From NCBI GenBank assembly GCA_009823395.1, contig CM020513.1:9136501-9200500 (forward strand): a stretch of 64,000 nt of DNA. The letters run 5' to 3'. The number at the start of each line of letters is the position of its first letter. The stretch's first letter is position 1. The notes beneath the pieces were generated by a model. That model worked only from the letters and a program-made list of their open reading frames with translations, was not told where the DNA came from and searched no databases. This DNA is from Thamnaconus septentrionalis (lineage: Eukaryota; Chordata; Actinopteri; Tetraodontiformes; Monacanthidae). This document shows positions 36,801 through 50,176 of this stretch, in pieces. Position numbers and translations under genes: made by a program.

Positions 36801-38633
36801 AACGGTGATACACAAGAGGCCTGCAGTGAGAACGAGTTCGACACTGTTGCTGATTCTAATCGTATTAAAGTTTTCATTAACTGGTGGAGGATCGATTTAA
36901 GCCGACATGAATATGCAGCGACGATAGATGAGCATCATCAAGAACATCATCTCGTTCTGAAACGGCGGCTTTGTGCTCTGAAGGGCAGATAAGCGAACGC
37001 GGATGTTTAAAGTGGCGAGTACGTACAAAGACTTTATGAAGTCCAAAAACGCCGCATTGATGTGCCTCAGATCCACATGAGAAGATTGAATCCACGTCAA
37101 ACGTCTCAACAAAGACCCCTTTTGGCTTGGTTTTGCTCCATCAGTGGCTGGAAAGGGTCTCTTTTGATTACAGCTTATTAAATTAGCTGGATGGGACTTT
37201 GTTCCCATTCAATCTTTTCCCATTACCGGGAATATATACTTTAAAAACTGCTCGAGAACTCGACTATTCCGGCAGCACCCTATTATGTGTGAGGCAATAT
37301 CATTTTTCTATCAGCGTCTCTCCCCTAGCCTGGGTGGCTCCCACGCTGACCACCATCCACAAAGCCCATTACACTGAAGCAATTTCCTTAAGCATCCTCT
37401 CTAAATTCACATCCCGGTGACCGGATGAGGAGCGCGGAAAGGTCAAATATGCTGAGCTCTTTGCCTCGGTAAGCCCCTCAGCCCTTCCTGTAGTTACCCC
37501 GGTGCTCCGCTCTTTAAACAGAAGTGATCTGATCCTAATCCCGCGCCGGGCTGGTGTCATTCGGTGGAACTTAAATGTAACCAATTCCGCAGAGCAAATT
37601 GAGGGGGAGGGGGAGGCTATCAATTGCAGCGGAGAGGCGTTTTGTCACCACGGGCGTGTCAGAGCAGAGATGGAATGAGGGCAAGTGTAGGAGACGGGGG
37701 AGAGGCACCGTCGGAGGGCATCGGTTTGTCAACATTTCCCTCGGCCGGACGCTGTTCCTGCCGCCCGACAATAAATTTGATTTAATATCTATTGTGCTGC
37801 AGGTGCCGCTCGGATACGAGTCTGAAAGGCAAGCGGAGAAAGAGGAGGAGGAGGGCAGGAGGGGAGCGGGCGACATGGTGTAAATAAAAAGTGAAAGCAG
37901 AAATAGGATATTGGAGGCGGTGGGGGGATGAGGGGTAGCATTGTTGTAGTAAATCAAAATTGTAAAGAAAGCCGCGCATGCACAAACAGCGCTCAATGGA
38001 GACGTGGCCCCCCGCGACAAATGCGCTCAGTGTGTTAGTGGCACAAGGACACAGCTGCAGCAGCCAGTTTTAATCAACACGTGGCAAAGACTCCCACTCA
38101 GAGAGTAATGCGGCCCGCGCCGTAAAAATGCTCCGCTTCCACCCGGTGCAGAGGATTGAATTGAAAGTTGTTCGCTGAAGGTGGGGGAGAGAAAAAAGCA
38201 GCAGCTCCGCCGCTGGTTTTTAAAGTGTGCTGTAACCTGCTGTAACGATGTCAAACTCCCTGGAGCGGGCTCAGCGGCAACCCGTCCCCGCCTACGCTAA
38301 TCGCTACGCTAGCCCCGCCGCTCAAAGGTTCTACCTTTCATATTATCATAAAACCAGGTGTGTTGGTAATTCGCTCGAATGTTTTACTGTTTAATGGCGG
38401 GAGGCTTTGGAGTGGAGACACAAGGACAAATGTTCCCGCAAGCGGGAGACGCGTTAGACTGAACTGCAGCCTCGTCCGTGGGCGCAATGTTAGCTGCGTC
38501 TCTGCCGCGCTGGTTATTTTTTCGTTTTTTTGCGTCCGGCGGTAGCTACAAGGCAGAAGGTAAATAAGATGCCACTTTGTTGGCCCGGCTTGTGTCTCGA
38601 AAACTGGAGCAAGACACCAAAATAGATTCCACT
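33868..38633. other. Non-coding stretch with candidate regulatory segments
   Basis: No gene is recognised. It contains a 9-bp perfect inverted repeat with a 3-base loop (34596-34616) and a segment at about 34740-35110 that mixes TAAT/ATTA words with GCGGCGGCGG and could be a conserved element. 37560-38570 is GC-rich with CpG. The 118-codon frame at 34748-35104 coincides with the regulatory-looking block and shows no protein motif. Confidence 0.45.
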
Positions 38634-38668
38634 GTTGTTGCTGCTGCTGCTGCTTCTGCTGCTGCTGT
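38634..38668 (+). repeat. (CTG)n trinucleotide repeat
   Basis: TTG/CTG units with one CTT interruption. It lies in a long frame only because the repeat has no stops. Confidence 0.9.
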
Positions 38669-38846
38669 GGAAACGCAGCCGGCGGTGCTGTTTACCATCA
38701 GACGTCTCCGTCAGGCTGCAGGAGCAAAGGAGTTCTCAAGGTGTGTCATTAAAAAGGCGGGATAATCAGATTTGGAAATTTTTGAGACTACTGACTGAGT
38801 CATTGAATGTCTTTCTTGCATTGTAAACGCAGTTGTGCACAGACAC

Positions 38847-38875
38847 ATGCACACACACACACACACACACACACG
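38847..38875 (+). repeat. (AC)n microsatellite
   Basis: Pure AC dinucleotide tract. Confidence 0.93.
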
Positions 38876-40424
38876 CTGGTCACGCTCATCATTCACTTGC
38901 ACAGTTGCACGCCGGTGGCCGGGAGCATGAACAAGAAGCTCCACCTGCTTATTAAAGAGGCAACTGACACATACACATAAAGCACCGCGGGCTTTCTGCT
39001 CCTGCCGGGCACATTGGAGTTCATTATCTCGCCCAAGGACACGTCCGCACGCTGACAGTGTGAGGCTGAAACTTCACGGCTGATCCTTCAAGCGATGTCT
39101 AGTCACTGAGGCACTTAGAGAAACAAACAAAAAAGCAAATCAAATTTTCCTGAACCTCAACATGGACCTTAAAAATTAGAAGGGAGAGAAGCTGTTTTCC
39201 TACTGAATTTGACAGCTTATAAAATAGAGCGTCTGCATGGTGACGAGTGCCAAGCAACTGGAGTCGTGTTTATTTCACTGAAGCCACCGTTGCAGTGGAG
39301 TGGCAGAGATTAAACACAGGCTGAATAGTCTCCATCTACAGCACTTGAGTGAATAACATAATTCAAGTTGGGACTGTCTTTATTCATAGTCGCATGGGGC
39401 ATTCAGACTAGGATGTTTCATGACTGACACCACAGACTGTTTTCACAGAGAATCAACAAAAGTCCTCACAACCATCTCTCGCTGGAATCCAGTGCAACAC
39501 CAGCCGTCACGCCACACACTACAAGTCCAAGGACTTTTTACTGTAAAGCCCTCACAGATTCACAGCCTTTTGTCTCCCTAAAAAAAATAATGCCATATTC
39601 ACATTTTACATCCCTCACTTGTTAGACCAAATTTAACCGCAATAAAAAACAACTTATCTGCCTACACTGCATCTCCAGCCTATTCCAAACAAAGTCAAGG
39701 GCACCGATAGCTTTGTTTGTGTTGCCGGGCATCAGAATTTGAATCTTATTTGGAGCCCCGGCTCTAAAAGGTGTCTCTCTCTCTTCCCTCAGGCTGCCGG
39801 CTGGAGGGAAGTGTGTCAGACGGCGGCGAAACAATCGTTGGGGTAAGGCGGAGTAAAGCCGTCCTCCCCAAGGAGAACGCGGCACAGGAAACAATAGATA
39901 AAGACCTTGTGAAGGGCGTGCACAACAGGCAGGCGCGGTGCAGATCATCGCAGCCTGAGTGGTAGATCATCATAAAGAGACAGTGAGCATAATTCAGGCC
40001 TGTAGCTTTATGCCCGCGCCGAGATGAGGAGCTGTGATTAGAAGAGAATGGAATCTGTCCGGCTTTGACAGGTTGCACACCGTTTGTTTGGTTTTCTTAT
40101 ATAAATAGTGCCGGAAATCTCTCTGCAGCTGCTTTTAGCTGCAAAAATACAGACTGCAGACTTTTTTTTTTTTTTTTTTTTTTTAAATCTTCCTCCAATT
40201 GGGTGAAAGTATGATGGCAAAGTAGCCCCCAAAGTACCCACAGTGCGGTATGAATGCCTCCCAGTGAACCTGCCAGCCGCTCCACATTGTCGCTCTACAT
40301 TGCAAAGCTGTGATCAATAGACTCTCCACCTAAAGCAGCCGACTTGACTTTTTTTTTGTTCCTTATTGACGTCCTGTTTGGAAAAAAAAAACACAAAAAA
40401 AACCCTATGCTGCTTGCTCCTCAC
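38876..40424. other. Non-coding stretch
   Basis: No gene is called. A strong acceptor-like string (tctctctctcttccctcag, ending at 39792) is followed by 50 bases and a gtaagg donor-like word at 39843. It is noted as a possible small exon but has no other support. A 23-base T run lies at 40162-40184. Confidence 0.4.
40162..40184 (+). repeat. Poly-T tract
   Basis: Twenty-three consecutive T. It is not attached to a recognisable retroelement on either side. Confidence 0.95.
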
Positions 40425-40933
40425 CAGTGTTGTTGGGATTACTCCATAAAAGTAATCCAACTACTGATTACTGATTACCCCTTAAAAAGTAATCTCATTA
40501 CTTCTTCAAGTACTTTGTTTCATAACTAACCAATCACTAATTAGTTTAGTTTAAAAAAAGACAAAGTAACAGTTGAGAACGTCTTGTTTCCTGCACATAA
40601 CGTACAACGAACCACAATATTCTTTCATTTAGACTGAACTCAAAATTATGTTTGTATTTCCAGCTATCAAACACAATTGCTGTTTTTTCTTTTGCCGCCG
40701 TTATGCTTGTTTTGATGCGTCGTCACTATGCATGACGTTGCATGCATAGCTGCATCATCAATCTGCGACTTCGTTGTTTTCAGCTGTTTTTCTAAATTTC
40801 AGACATTTTGTGGATAATAAGACATTTTTAGCTTACAAGATATTTCAGAATAGTAATGGAATCGTTACTTGATAAAGTAATTTTGATATAATTACCATTT
40901 TTGCCACAGTAATCCCGTTACAGTACAGTACTG
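40425..40933. mobile_element. hAT-like non-autonomous element (CAGT ends)
   Basis: The left end reads cagtgttgttgggattactc; the right end, read on the other strand, begins cagtactgtactgtaacggg and then attactg. The termini and the GGGATTACT word are shared with a short length difference. Interior gtaatc/gattac/aagtaat words repeat near both ends. The CAGTGTTG start and GTAAT-rich subterminal sequence are, from memory, typical of abundant fish hAT elements. No coding frame. An 8-bp target duplication could not be confirmed. Confidence 0.6.
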
Positions 40934-41089
40934 GACACTCGGCCAGACTCAGATTGATTGTCGGGTTGTGTGGCAAGTGTGCTGCACTTTACTTGACTTT
41001 GTGTCATGAAATCAATCCAAACTAACAATTCAAGGACCCACGTGGTGAGAGGAAATTCAAAGTCAGCGGGGGGGGGGAAATATTTTGAA
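40934..41089. other. Short non-coding stretch
   Basis: Nothing is recognised apart from a run of nine G near 41070. Confidence 0.4.
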
Positions 41090-42590
41090 AGCGTCACCCC
41101 GTCATTCAGGTCGTCGACGGACAAACGCTTAACCTCCCGGGCACAGTATCGGCCGCGCGCGACGCCACGCCCACACGGCAGGCGGCTTCTTTCACCTGCC
41201 GCTTCAGAAAAAGCAAAGGAATTGAAAGCTGAAATAAAAGGTGCTTTTTGCCAGCGTGAAACCTATTGCTTGGACGCGTGGAAGAAAGCCTCTTTTATTT
41301 CAAATCACCTGCTGACTGAACAAAGGGAGCGTATTTACCGGCGAATCTCCATATTGACTCTTCCTCTGCCGCGTGAAAAGAGTAACTACGGGAATCGATT
41401 CCGAACTCGGCCAGACTTTGCGAGTGCGTTTGGAATCTCCGCTGCCTGCACACGCATTGAAGCCTTCACCGATAAAAAAAAAAAAAGACGAAGAAAATAA
41501 AATCACTTTTAAAGTTTACTCCTCGTGACGCCCACTGCCCATTTTCAACTCAACGGGCGCGAATCGTGGACTCGATTCAGCGCCATTTTTAAAATCAATT
41601 TGTCAAATTGATTCTGGCCGGTCGTGTTTCTTTCTCCTCGGGACCCGGTGTCGAGGGGGCAGGGCCCTGAAAGCAGCAGTGCAAGATGCTCTTTTATTTT
41701 TCTGACTCAAAGTGCCGTCGCTTTGTGCTCGCCTGGCCGCGCCGCCGTGTCACCCCGGTTTCAAAAAGCGAGACGCGCCAATCGAATGAGACGGTCTGGC
41801 CGAGGATCAATGGTCAGCTCACCGGGGGACAACACAGAACGCGGCCTTTTGGGTTTAAAAACACACGTTTTTATCAGGGTTCGGAGGAGGTGGCACTGTC
41901 GACGAGGAGTAGCGCCAAGCCAAAGGCGAAAAGGAATGGGAGGGGCGGAGCCAACGTGCATCCGTCTGACTGGATGGCGGCGGTGGAAGAGATTCGGCTT
42001 GCGGTAGATTTTTGGGTCAAGAGCCTCGCGTTGATCAGCGACTCCTCCACCCCAAAGCTTCGCTGCCAACGGGTTCTGCTCATTACACAGGACCCGGAGT
42101 GTGTGTGTGCGTGCAAGTGAGCGCGCACGTGTGCAGTAAGGCAACGGCGAGACCTCTGCCTCTCGCTCGGCTGACAAGCGTGTTATTGGAGGGCGGGGAC
42201 GTAATTAGAGGGCGCGCCTGGCGAAGAACAGAATGTGGGACATCATTAACAAGCGCACGTTGCCGAGGTGGGGGAGCGTAATTAAAGTCTTCCCGCAGCA
42301 CCGGCGTAGCGGGGCTTTGATTGGAGAGGGTTAAAAAAAATAAAAAGAAAGAGAAAAGGAAGCGACTCCCTTCGTTGTCAGCGGCGGCGCCGCGCAGTTT
42401 CGGTGACCTTCACGCCGATTCGCCGTGCGAGTTTGACGACTTCGCCGCGTCGGATTGCGATGCAGCGGGAGACGCAGGCAGCGGTGACGAAACAGGAGGG
42501 GCAAGTCTTTGGGGACGATGCGCAACATCGGGGATACCAGAGGCCTCGAATCGGCAGCTGTCGGCAGTGTGGATTCCCAGCCGTCGCTCG
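41090..42590. promoter_or_regulatory. Broad GC-rich, CpG-bearing region
   Basis: CG dinucleotides are frequent (ggccgcgcgcgacgcc, gggcgcgaatcg, ggccgcgccgcc, ggcggcgccgcgc), and long overlapping frames appear on both strands because stops are rare. Homeodomain-like cgtaattaga and cgtaattaaag words occur at about 42199-42290. It may be a CpG island or an enhancer region. No start codon with an initiation context and a conserved protein could be recognised. Confidence 0.35.
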
Positions 42591-43111
42591 GCTCTTGAGT
42601 CAGTCTTAAGAACTTTTCGCTGTTTTTTTTGGCTTCGGAGTGAAACTCACACTTTATTATCACTCTGCCTGGGAAAAGGAGGATCTCTGTCTGAATCCGG
42701 AGCCTGACCCACGGCGCCCCGAGATGAGTCACCCGGTAGAAATCCAGGGTCAAAGATGGAACAGTGGCTGGGTTTTCTTTGTCTCTCCTCGCAGGAGTTG
42801 AAGGAACCACGGCCGTGCGCCTCTGAGATCTCCCGCCGCGCATCTAGATTTGTTTTTGTGCCATGCTTAAATTCCACACTTCTGCAAACCGCTCGGTGTC
42901 ACTGAGTATTTATTCCCTTTCTGATAAAGTCCAGCCCACGCAAACACACCAGAAAGAAATGCTAAATAATAGTGGGAGGAATATTCCAAAATGGTATCGC
43001 CTCTCTAGAAATCATTCCCAGGATAACAGAAAAAAAACAAACAACATCATCTTTCAACCAACTGGAAAACCTTGTTAGTTGCAAATAAATTCAAACCTCA
43101 AGGGGTTTTGT

Positions 43112-43112
<1 letters not shown>
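42591..43112. other. Non-coding stretch
   Basis: Nothing is recognised; the sequence is AT-rich toward the right. Confidence 0.45.

Positions 43113-43175
<63 letters not shown>
43113..43175 (+). repeat. (TG)n microsatellite
   Basis: About 60 bases of pure GT dinucleotide. Confidence 0.97.
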
Positions 43176-43176
<1 letters not shown>

Positions 43177-46100
43177 TCTTGACAAACATTTTCTAGGCAG
43201 CGCTTTGCTATGGGACTATTTTTTTATGTGATGTTTTAGTCTGTCTGAAAGTGACAGAGACTGCCGACTGTCCCGTATGTTTTTGTTTGTTTAAATAACA
43301 GAACCTCTATACATATGTTTTCCTCGGGGTAACAGTACGACAGGTGGTTACCATAACAACATCCCGACAACGCGATGGGATTCTCTGGCGCACCAGTAAT
43401 TTTCCCTTTCATCGGATCAATCCCCTCAAATAGGGGCTCAATTTTGCATCGCCTCCATCCAACTCACAAAGTGTGGAAGGCGCTGTGTGCTTTTTGCCAT
43501 TGGGGTCCGTAAGAAACGTTGACTGTTGACATGTTGTCGCGCTTTTTTCCACAGTCTGCCTCCGACCTTGAGCGGCCGCTCTAACGAAGGCGCCTACGAA
43601 CACTTTCTCGCGGCAAAAGTGGCCGTTTAAAATGATGGTGCCAACGCATTCATACAGGTGTTGATGGGCGATTGATTTATTTACCTACAATTGGCTACGC
43701 GGCACTTCCAGCCTCGACACGTGTTGGGATCGATCGAACGGCGATTCATCTCAGAAATCTTCCAGCTTTAATTGCACTCTCTCCCTCTCTAGAAGTAGAT
43801 GTGGCCTGATTAAAAGGCTCCTCTGACCGCCGCTCTCCTCGTCTCTTATTACACAGTACTTTAATGCGATTCATCATGCTGAAGTCTCGGCGCTTGGAAA
43901 GGTGAAATGTTGATTTATGCGGTCGATTTTTTTTTTCCAGTCTTCTGCTGCTGCGTCACTGCAGGCCGGCCAGTAATCAGCCCGGTGTCCCTCATCTTCC
44001 TCATGACAATACCGCACAGATTCCCAGCCAATCGACAACACGAGATTGGCCATTCAGCACGATTGATGAATGGCTTGGTAAACATGGCGGACCGACATCG
44101 GCAAAGTCACCACTGACGGTGGAAACTTTGCTCTGGATTCAGACAATTTGTACCTCTCAGCACTTCCACCAGACTGTGGAACCCTGTTTTTTTTAAAGCC
44201 ACGGTTCACTTGTTTTTCTCCCCCCGCCGAGGCAAAACGCTCTTGACGTCGTCCCTGGTTCAGCGGACGCTTGACACCAGCGATGTGACACCTGTCGCCC
44301 ACTTTCCCGGACACATCTGTGTGTCTGGTGGCTCTCGATGCCCCGAGAATCTCCCCAAACTTCTTCAACTTCTGGCTGTTTGAAAAACCAACACTTAAAA
44401 CCTTCTCTTTTATACATCTGCCTCAAAGCGGCACATTTCTTTGCCGTGCATATATTTGATGAAGAGACAAAGCATCGAGACTGAACCTGTCAAAATCCCT
44501 CTGCTTTATTTAAAACTGGAGTTGGCCTGTTTTGTTTTCGAGGCTGGCGTCCGTTACTGCGAGATGGAAATGCCAGGAAATATCTTTAAATGAATCTTCA
44601 GTTCCACGTTTCCCCTATAAAATTGCCTTCAAAACAGCCTTAAACTTTTCCAGACGCTCAAACTTGCAAAAAAACAAAACAAACAAACAAAACATTGCGA
44701 CAATGCGACAGGAAGGAGGGCAAACGCTCACATTTGCACCCTGGGAAACAAAACAGTTCCGGCACCGACAAGTTTGCCTCTATCAGATATAGCGACACAA
44801 GCTGGCACGACGCTTAACTCCGTTCATCCTGCTGCGCGAGCCAGACGAATTTGGATGAGCGGCGACGGACGGCAGTACAGAAATCGCATCTAGACGGTTC
44901 AGTGAAGAAGAAAAAAAAAGGGGGGGCTGTCGCGTTCCATCTTTATTTCGGCTGCTTCCCTCCCCGAAGCGGCGGAATCTAGTTTATCAGCGGCAGGGCG
45001 GAGCCGCAAAAGCTGTAAAAGACTGCGATTGTTTGTGCATCACTGCATCCTCGCTGCTCCTCTTCTATTTTTTTCACCCCTACTTTTTTTACTCAATCAC
45101 CCATCAGGCCGTCATTCACTTCACTGCCTCTCTCTATAACTAATACGATGCATCGGAGGCGAGTCAGCTTTTGCAGACGCGACAGTCCATGCGCGGCCCC
45201 CGGAAAGCAGAGCTGTGTCTAATTGCATGTGAAAGGCAAACCTGTTTTTTTGGGGGTTTTTTTATATATACGCTCGGAGGCAACCGCCTGTCTCTTTAAA
45301 CACGCACAAAAAAAAACAAAGCTCAAGTCGGTTCCGACGACGGGGCAGGTGAGCCAGATGCAGGGATGCGGCGTCCTCTGCGTCTCGGCCTGCTCTTTGT
45401 TCTCCATTAGGCAGAGTTATGGTCCCCGAGGCGCTTTCGAAGGGCACTTAAAGGCGGTGATAAATACGCGTCGCCACTAAAGCAAAGCTGACTGACAATC
45501 CAGGGACGACACACGCTCGCACGCCGCCTGAATTATCGGCGGCCCGGCTCGGGTTGAAGCAACCCGGTCCTGAAAGCTTACGCCCACTAAAGGGAAGCCG
45601 TCAGCGCCACCGCGTTTCATTTTTATCACATATCACTTCATCAAATCAAGGCGTCCGAGGGTCCGATTACCGCTGTAGGATTTACGTTCCCATCTCTTGG
45701 TGAAAATAAACATTTATTTTGGAGTTTTAAATCAAAAAATTGTGATTGTTTTTTTTGTTTGTCCAAAATAGTAAGTTTAGAGATGAAAAATCGCTTGCCA
45801 AATAGCTTTTTATCACAGTGAAAATGAATCTGCTTTTGTGGCTGTTTACGCCGGTGTTCTCTTTCTGGTTCCCACCCCAGAAAACTCAGCAACACGGCCG
45901 ATGGCAACAAGAAAAAACAGCAGCGTGTCAATCGATGAAGAGAACAAAAATACATCTTGGCATCATCTGTGAGAAGTTTTTTGTTCTTATAAAAATATCA
46001 CTAAGCCATATATAAACCTGCCATGTTGCCGTTGCCAAGGCGACTCTCGATCTCTTGCATCCTTTACTTCTCCTACATCCTAATACATCCAAATTATGGG

Positions 46101-49082
46101 ATTTTGCCTATAGCGTCAAAAAAAGAAACAACCGCTCGCTTCTACTTTTTTCACTTGTTTTGGAAGATTTAAAAAAAGATTCTCTTCAAGCCGTGATGGC
46201 AACTCTGCTTCTGTCGACTAAAGCTGATACTGAAAACACCACAACAAGTGGGAAAAAAAGGCAGGTTGAACCACCGGCGGGAAGCTCCAGCTATTTTTTG
46301 CTGTGATTGAACGATATCGCCTGGATTGAACGTGTAAAACTCATTAATCTGGTCCTGCAGGAAACCTCATTCAAACACTCAGCCGGGCAATGGATTTCAC
46401 AAGTGGAGTTGGAGGCCTTGCCAACAGCCGCGTTGGACTCTTTTCAGGGAAACCGCGGCCTTGATTGGTTAATTAACGAGTTCTGTCAAAACTGAGGTGG
46501 GGGGAGAGGGGGGGCGCTGAGCCTGTGTCATGTATAGATTTCACAGAGTAGATGCCAAAAAAAATCACTGAAGTCTAAATAAAATAACCAGCACTGACGT
46601 CCCAAAATAGGCGGTTAACTTCTAACGCGACACTGAAGCATGAACATTATTCACTCTCACCTCACATCAGGGAGTGCAAACCGTCTTACATCGTGCTGAG
46701 CGGTATACCGGTTCATTCGAGAATGCGGCGGTTTGCTTAGAGCAGCAAAGAAGATTAACAGTAAACAGTGAAAGTTTCCAAAGTGACGATACGGATTGAG
46801 ACAAGAAAGAACTTGTGACTAAACGAGGAAAAGAGTCGAAAGCACTTTGGATTTGAGAAATAATACGTCGCGCAAACAACAATCTGCAAATGTTGTCGGG
46901 ATTAAAGTCGCAGCCGCGGGAGCCAACACAAGCAACTGAGCCGAAAACACCCCTTGAAATATCGAGAACGTACGAAATGGAGATCCGCGACTGCGACGCT
47001 CCCACGCCAGCGGGGTAACTCTGTGGGAGACTTCCCACCGCGGGAGTGCGAGGGCGCAGCAGATCACGCCGAAACACATCCCGTCTGGCACAACGGGTGA
47101 AATCAGGTGTGAGAGACGGGGAGTGCAGTGAGCGTTTACCCGCTGGAACGTGACGGGTCTGAACTGAACTGAGGGAAACAACAAATGAAGCACTGAGGGC
47201 GAAGGCTGGTACGTGTTTCGCTGTCCCGCCGCCACTGAAGCGAGCGAGCGAGCGAACCAGACAGCGAGAAACGGCGGCTCATCGTCGACATAAATCACAG
47301 AACTCCTCAAGACGAGGGCCGTTCCAAGAGGCCGATGTCTGGCAACACTGTCCCCCTGTCTTTTGTTAAATAAATGCTTTGCTAACCTCCAGGCCTATGA
47401 TGCATCATGCCTCTTTACTCCACTCAGAACTGCAGCCGTTCATTGCTCCCACCAGTTGTTGACTGAGGCTCGGGTGAAATTGGGTTTCACAGAGGGGCAA
47501 AGAAAAAAAAAAAATCCATCCGCAGGAAATCTGATGGCGGTCAAAGAGTCCGACGGAGCAAATCAGAGAAGAAAAAGAGTCTCCAAACAAAACGTTCCAA
47601 AGACTCGGTAGTCGAATGTGTCTCAAGATGGCAACATTAGAAGCAGCTTTTCAGCCCAAATGGCCACTACAGCCTCCCAGACCAGACAACTGGTGGTCTA
47701 TTTTCACAATTTTCCCTCCAGAAAAACCAGTAACGCACCTCTCAGTCACACTGCAGAGGAAAGAGGAACACTTTGCATGCCAAGGCAAACGCAGACACAT
47801 TAGTTTTAATTCATTTCATCGATAATGTGCGAAGATGCATGTCAAGTCTCAGCAGAACACACACACACACATTTTATAGCTCATCTTAGTGTCGATGTTG
47901 ATGGGATTTCAGTTTGAATGTCAAATGGAAAAATGTTGATCTGGGTGGATCAGCCAAACTGAAGCAAAACAGTAGAGAAACGTGTTGTTTTTATGTCCTT
48001 GGCAACAGTAGATGATCTTTTTGGGGGATTTTTATTTTCCTTTTGTGAGAGTGAAGCACAGAAAGAGAATCAGAAAGCGTCACCAAAGCCTCCACCAAAA
48101 GCTGCGTGTCTAGGAAACAGGAGAAATCTCAATTTTGAGTGAACTCTCCCTTTAGCTTAGCTCTCTCACAGCCTTGTTGGTTTTTTTTGTGCCTCTCACT
48201 GTCAGTTCTGCTTTGAAATTTGCTTTGGCACTGCTGAACCGTCCCGTGTGGTTCTTATTCTGACACTGCAGATGGAATGTGTTCGGAATCTGCTGCCTTC
48301 TAATGCGCACATCCATCTGGGAGAGCACCGAGAGGAAATGGAAAGGGATGGCCCAGCTAGCTTCCTAGCTTAAAAAAAAAAATGAAGGTAAATGGGGGGA
48401 AATCTTCTGGCTGTCAGATTAAAATTCGATCAGATTCCTTCTCTGCCCGTTAAGCTCACTGCAAAGTTTGAACACCTGTCACGACTAAACCCTGACCGGA
48501 GCTGCTGCCTCTTTCTATTCAAAAAGACACCGATTTGTCCTGTCACGCTTCAGCTAGCAGGGGGAAAAAATGCTTCAGACTGGCCCTTTCTTAAGGTGGA
48601 AGGTCAAGACTGCAAGCTAGAAAGGAACCCGGCTGCCTTGCAAGGTCACTGCTGGTGAGTTTCCCTGTGTGATTGATTGCAATTTGCCTTTGTTACACTG
48701 CCAGCTTCAGCCAATGCAAGTTCTCAGCTTTGTTTTTTCTTTGTCTTTGGACTTGCTTGTTAATGATCTATTTGTCATTTTGTTCCTCGCCTGCCTGGGC
48801 ACCAGCTGAGCTCCTCTTCATCTTCGGTAACTAAAAAAACCTTCAAAGAGAACCTGCACTGCCTGGTGTGTGTGTTGAGTGTGGTTATTTCTGGTGTTTC
48901 AGGTGAAGGACATGTGACAGACGGAGTGAGTTTTAATGACTGTCTCCTCAGCCGAACGTTACCCTGCACTCAGGAGAATCACATCACCACTGATGCCGAC
49001 GTGATAAATAAAAACCCCGGAGGAAGAAACGCACTTTATTTGTATTCATCGTCAGCCTGTAATCTGCTGAGTCATTAACAAT

Positions 49083-49133
49083 AAGCCATTTGAAGTGTGA
49101 AAGCCGAAGCCAAGAGGCCTCTTCAAATGGCTT
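49083..49133. repeat. Hairpin: 13-bp perfect inverted repeat
   Basis: The arms aagccatttgaag (49083-49095) and cttcaaatggctt (49121-49133) are perfect complements around a 25-base loop. The stem is shorter than a typical microRNA precursor stem. It could be a small MITE remnant or a chance hairpin. Confidence 0.7.
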
Positions 49134-49639
49134 GGAGACAAACGGAAAAATGAATGAAAAATGCCATTTGCCGACGAGCTATCAAACATCGATAAAGGTT
49201 GCAGGATGTAATTTCATCGCATTTCCAACGTCACTGCACAAGAAAACAAGACGCTTCTTGCTTTTGTGAGTCATCTGTTTTTCACTTCCGCGTCAATTGT
49301 CTTCTCGGTCTCCGCTTTCAGTGGGGGGAATAACCTAAAAATGTTTTCTCCGAGAGCTCGTTTAAATCCAAAGACCTCGTCGTCACCTGGGGAGCGTTGA
49401 GCAGCTTGTGGGGAGAGCGAGAGCGAGAGAGCAAGAGACGGAGAGGAAGATGGGTTGGTGTGTGGGGAAGGAGGGATGAGCTGACAGGTTGGTGGGCTAG
49501 CGATGGAGTTACAGGCCCAGAAGGTCTGAGAGGCGGCGGGTACACGCACACACACACACACGCAAGCGCCCCAAGCACGTTTCCCTTCACGCTCGTCGTC
49601 TCCGAGGCTGGTGTGAGTTTCTGCTGCTTGTGATGGAGG

Positions 49640-49687
49640 TTTTTTTTTTTCTTTCTTCTTTTTCTTTTTTCGTTTTTTTTTTTTTTT
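49640..49687 (+). repeat. Poly-T/CTTT low-complexity tract
   Basis: Long T runs broken by CTTT and CG. Confidence 0.9.
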
Positions 49688-50176
49688 ACACAAGGCCGCG
49701 AAAACTCATTTCAGCTGCGTTGCGTTTTCTCTCCCTTTCTCTCTTCCTTTTTGTAATGCAGAATGTGGAAGCAGGCCACGGACGTCCATAAGCATCGCGT
49801 GTCGGGGGGGGCTTTGTGTAAGCTCATTCATTTATCACGCTCCGCAGCCGGCACGCGTGCCACTGAATGGAGGCAGCGCTGCGCTCGGCGGCGCTCGGCG
49901 TCTCCGGCGAGCTTGTCCCATCTTGATGGGAATACGACTGAGGACGACAACAAAAAAAACTGGGGAAAAAAGGAAGAAAAAGGCCAGACGGGACCCACAA
50001 GAGTGGATTCCGGTGGGTTTTTTTTTTTTTAGGGTTTTTTAAATAAAGCACCATGTCTCAGAATAACGTTTGTTATTTTTACTAGAAATACGACAGTTAC
50101 AGGTGATGGAGTGCCAATTCCAGCTTTCTTCACCTCAGCTGATCTCGTCAGAGCCCGATATGTAAACAGCTCAAGT

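Larger units (their letters stand above)
43176..50176. other. Non-coding stretch
   Basis: No gene is recognised in 7 kb. Noted inside: GC-rich segments near 44820-45620 and 46860-47290, small AC tracts (47855-47872 and about 49541-49562), a poly-T/C tract (49640-49687), and a 13-bp perfect inverted repeat (49083-49133). A gtgagt donor-like word at about 48655 follows an open frame, but no acceptor or domain supports an exon. Confidence 0.45.

Noticed and set aside
38577..38765. Leu/Ala-rich frame over a CTG repeat
   Set aside because: The frame is open because of the repeat, and the surrounding sequence gives no coding support.
48392..48658. Open frame ending at a gtgagt donor-like word
   Set aside because: No convincing acceptor, start context or domain; the stop codon overlaps the donor.
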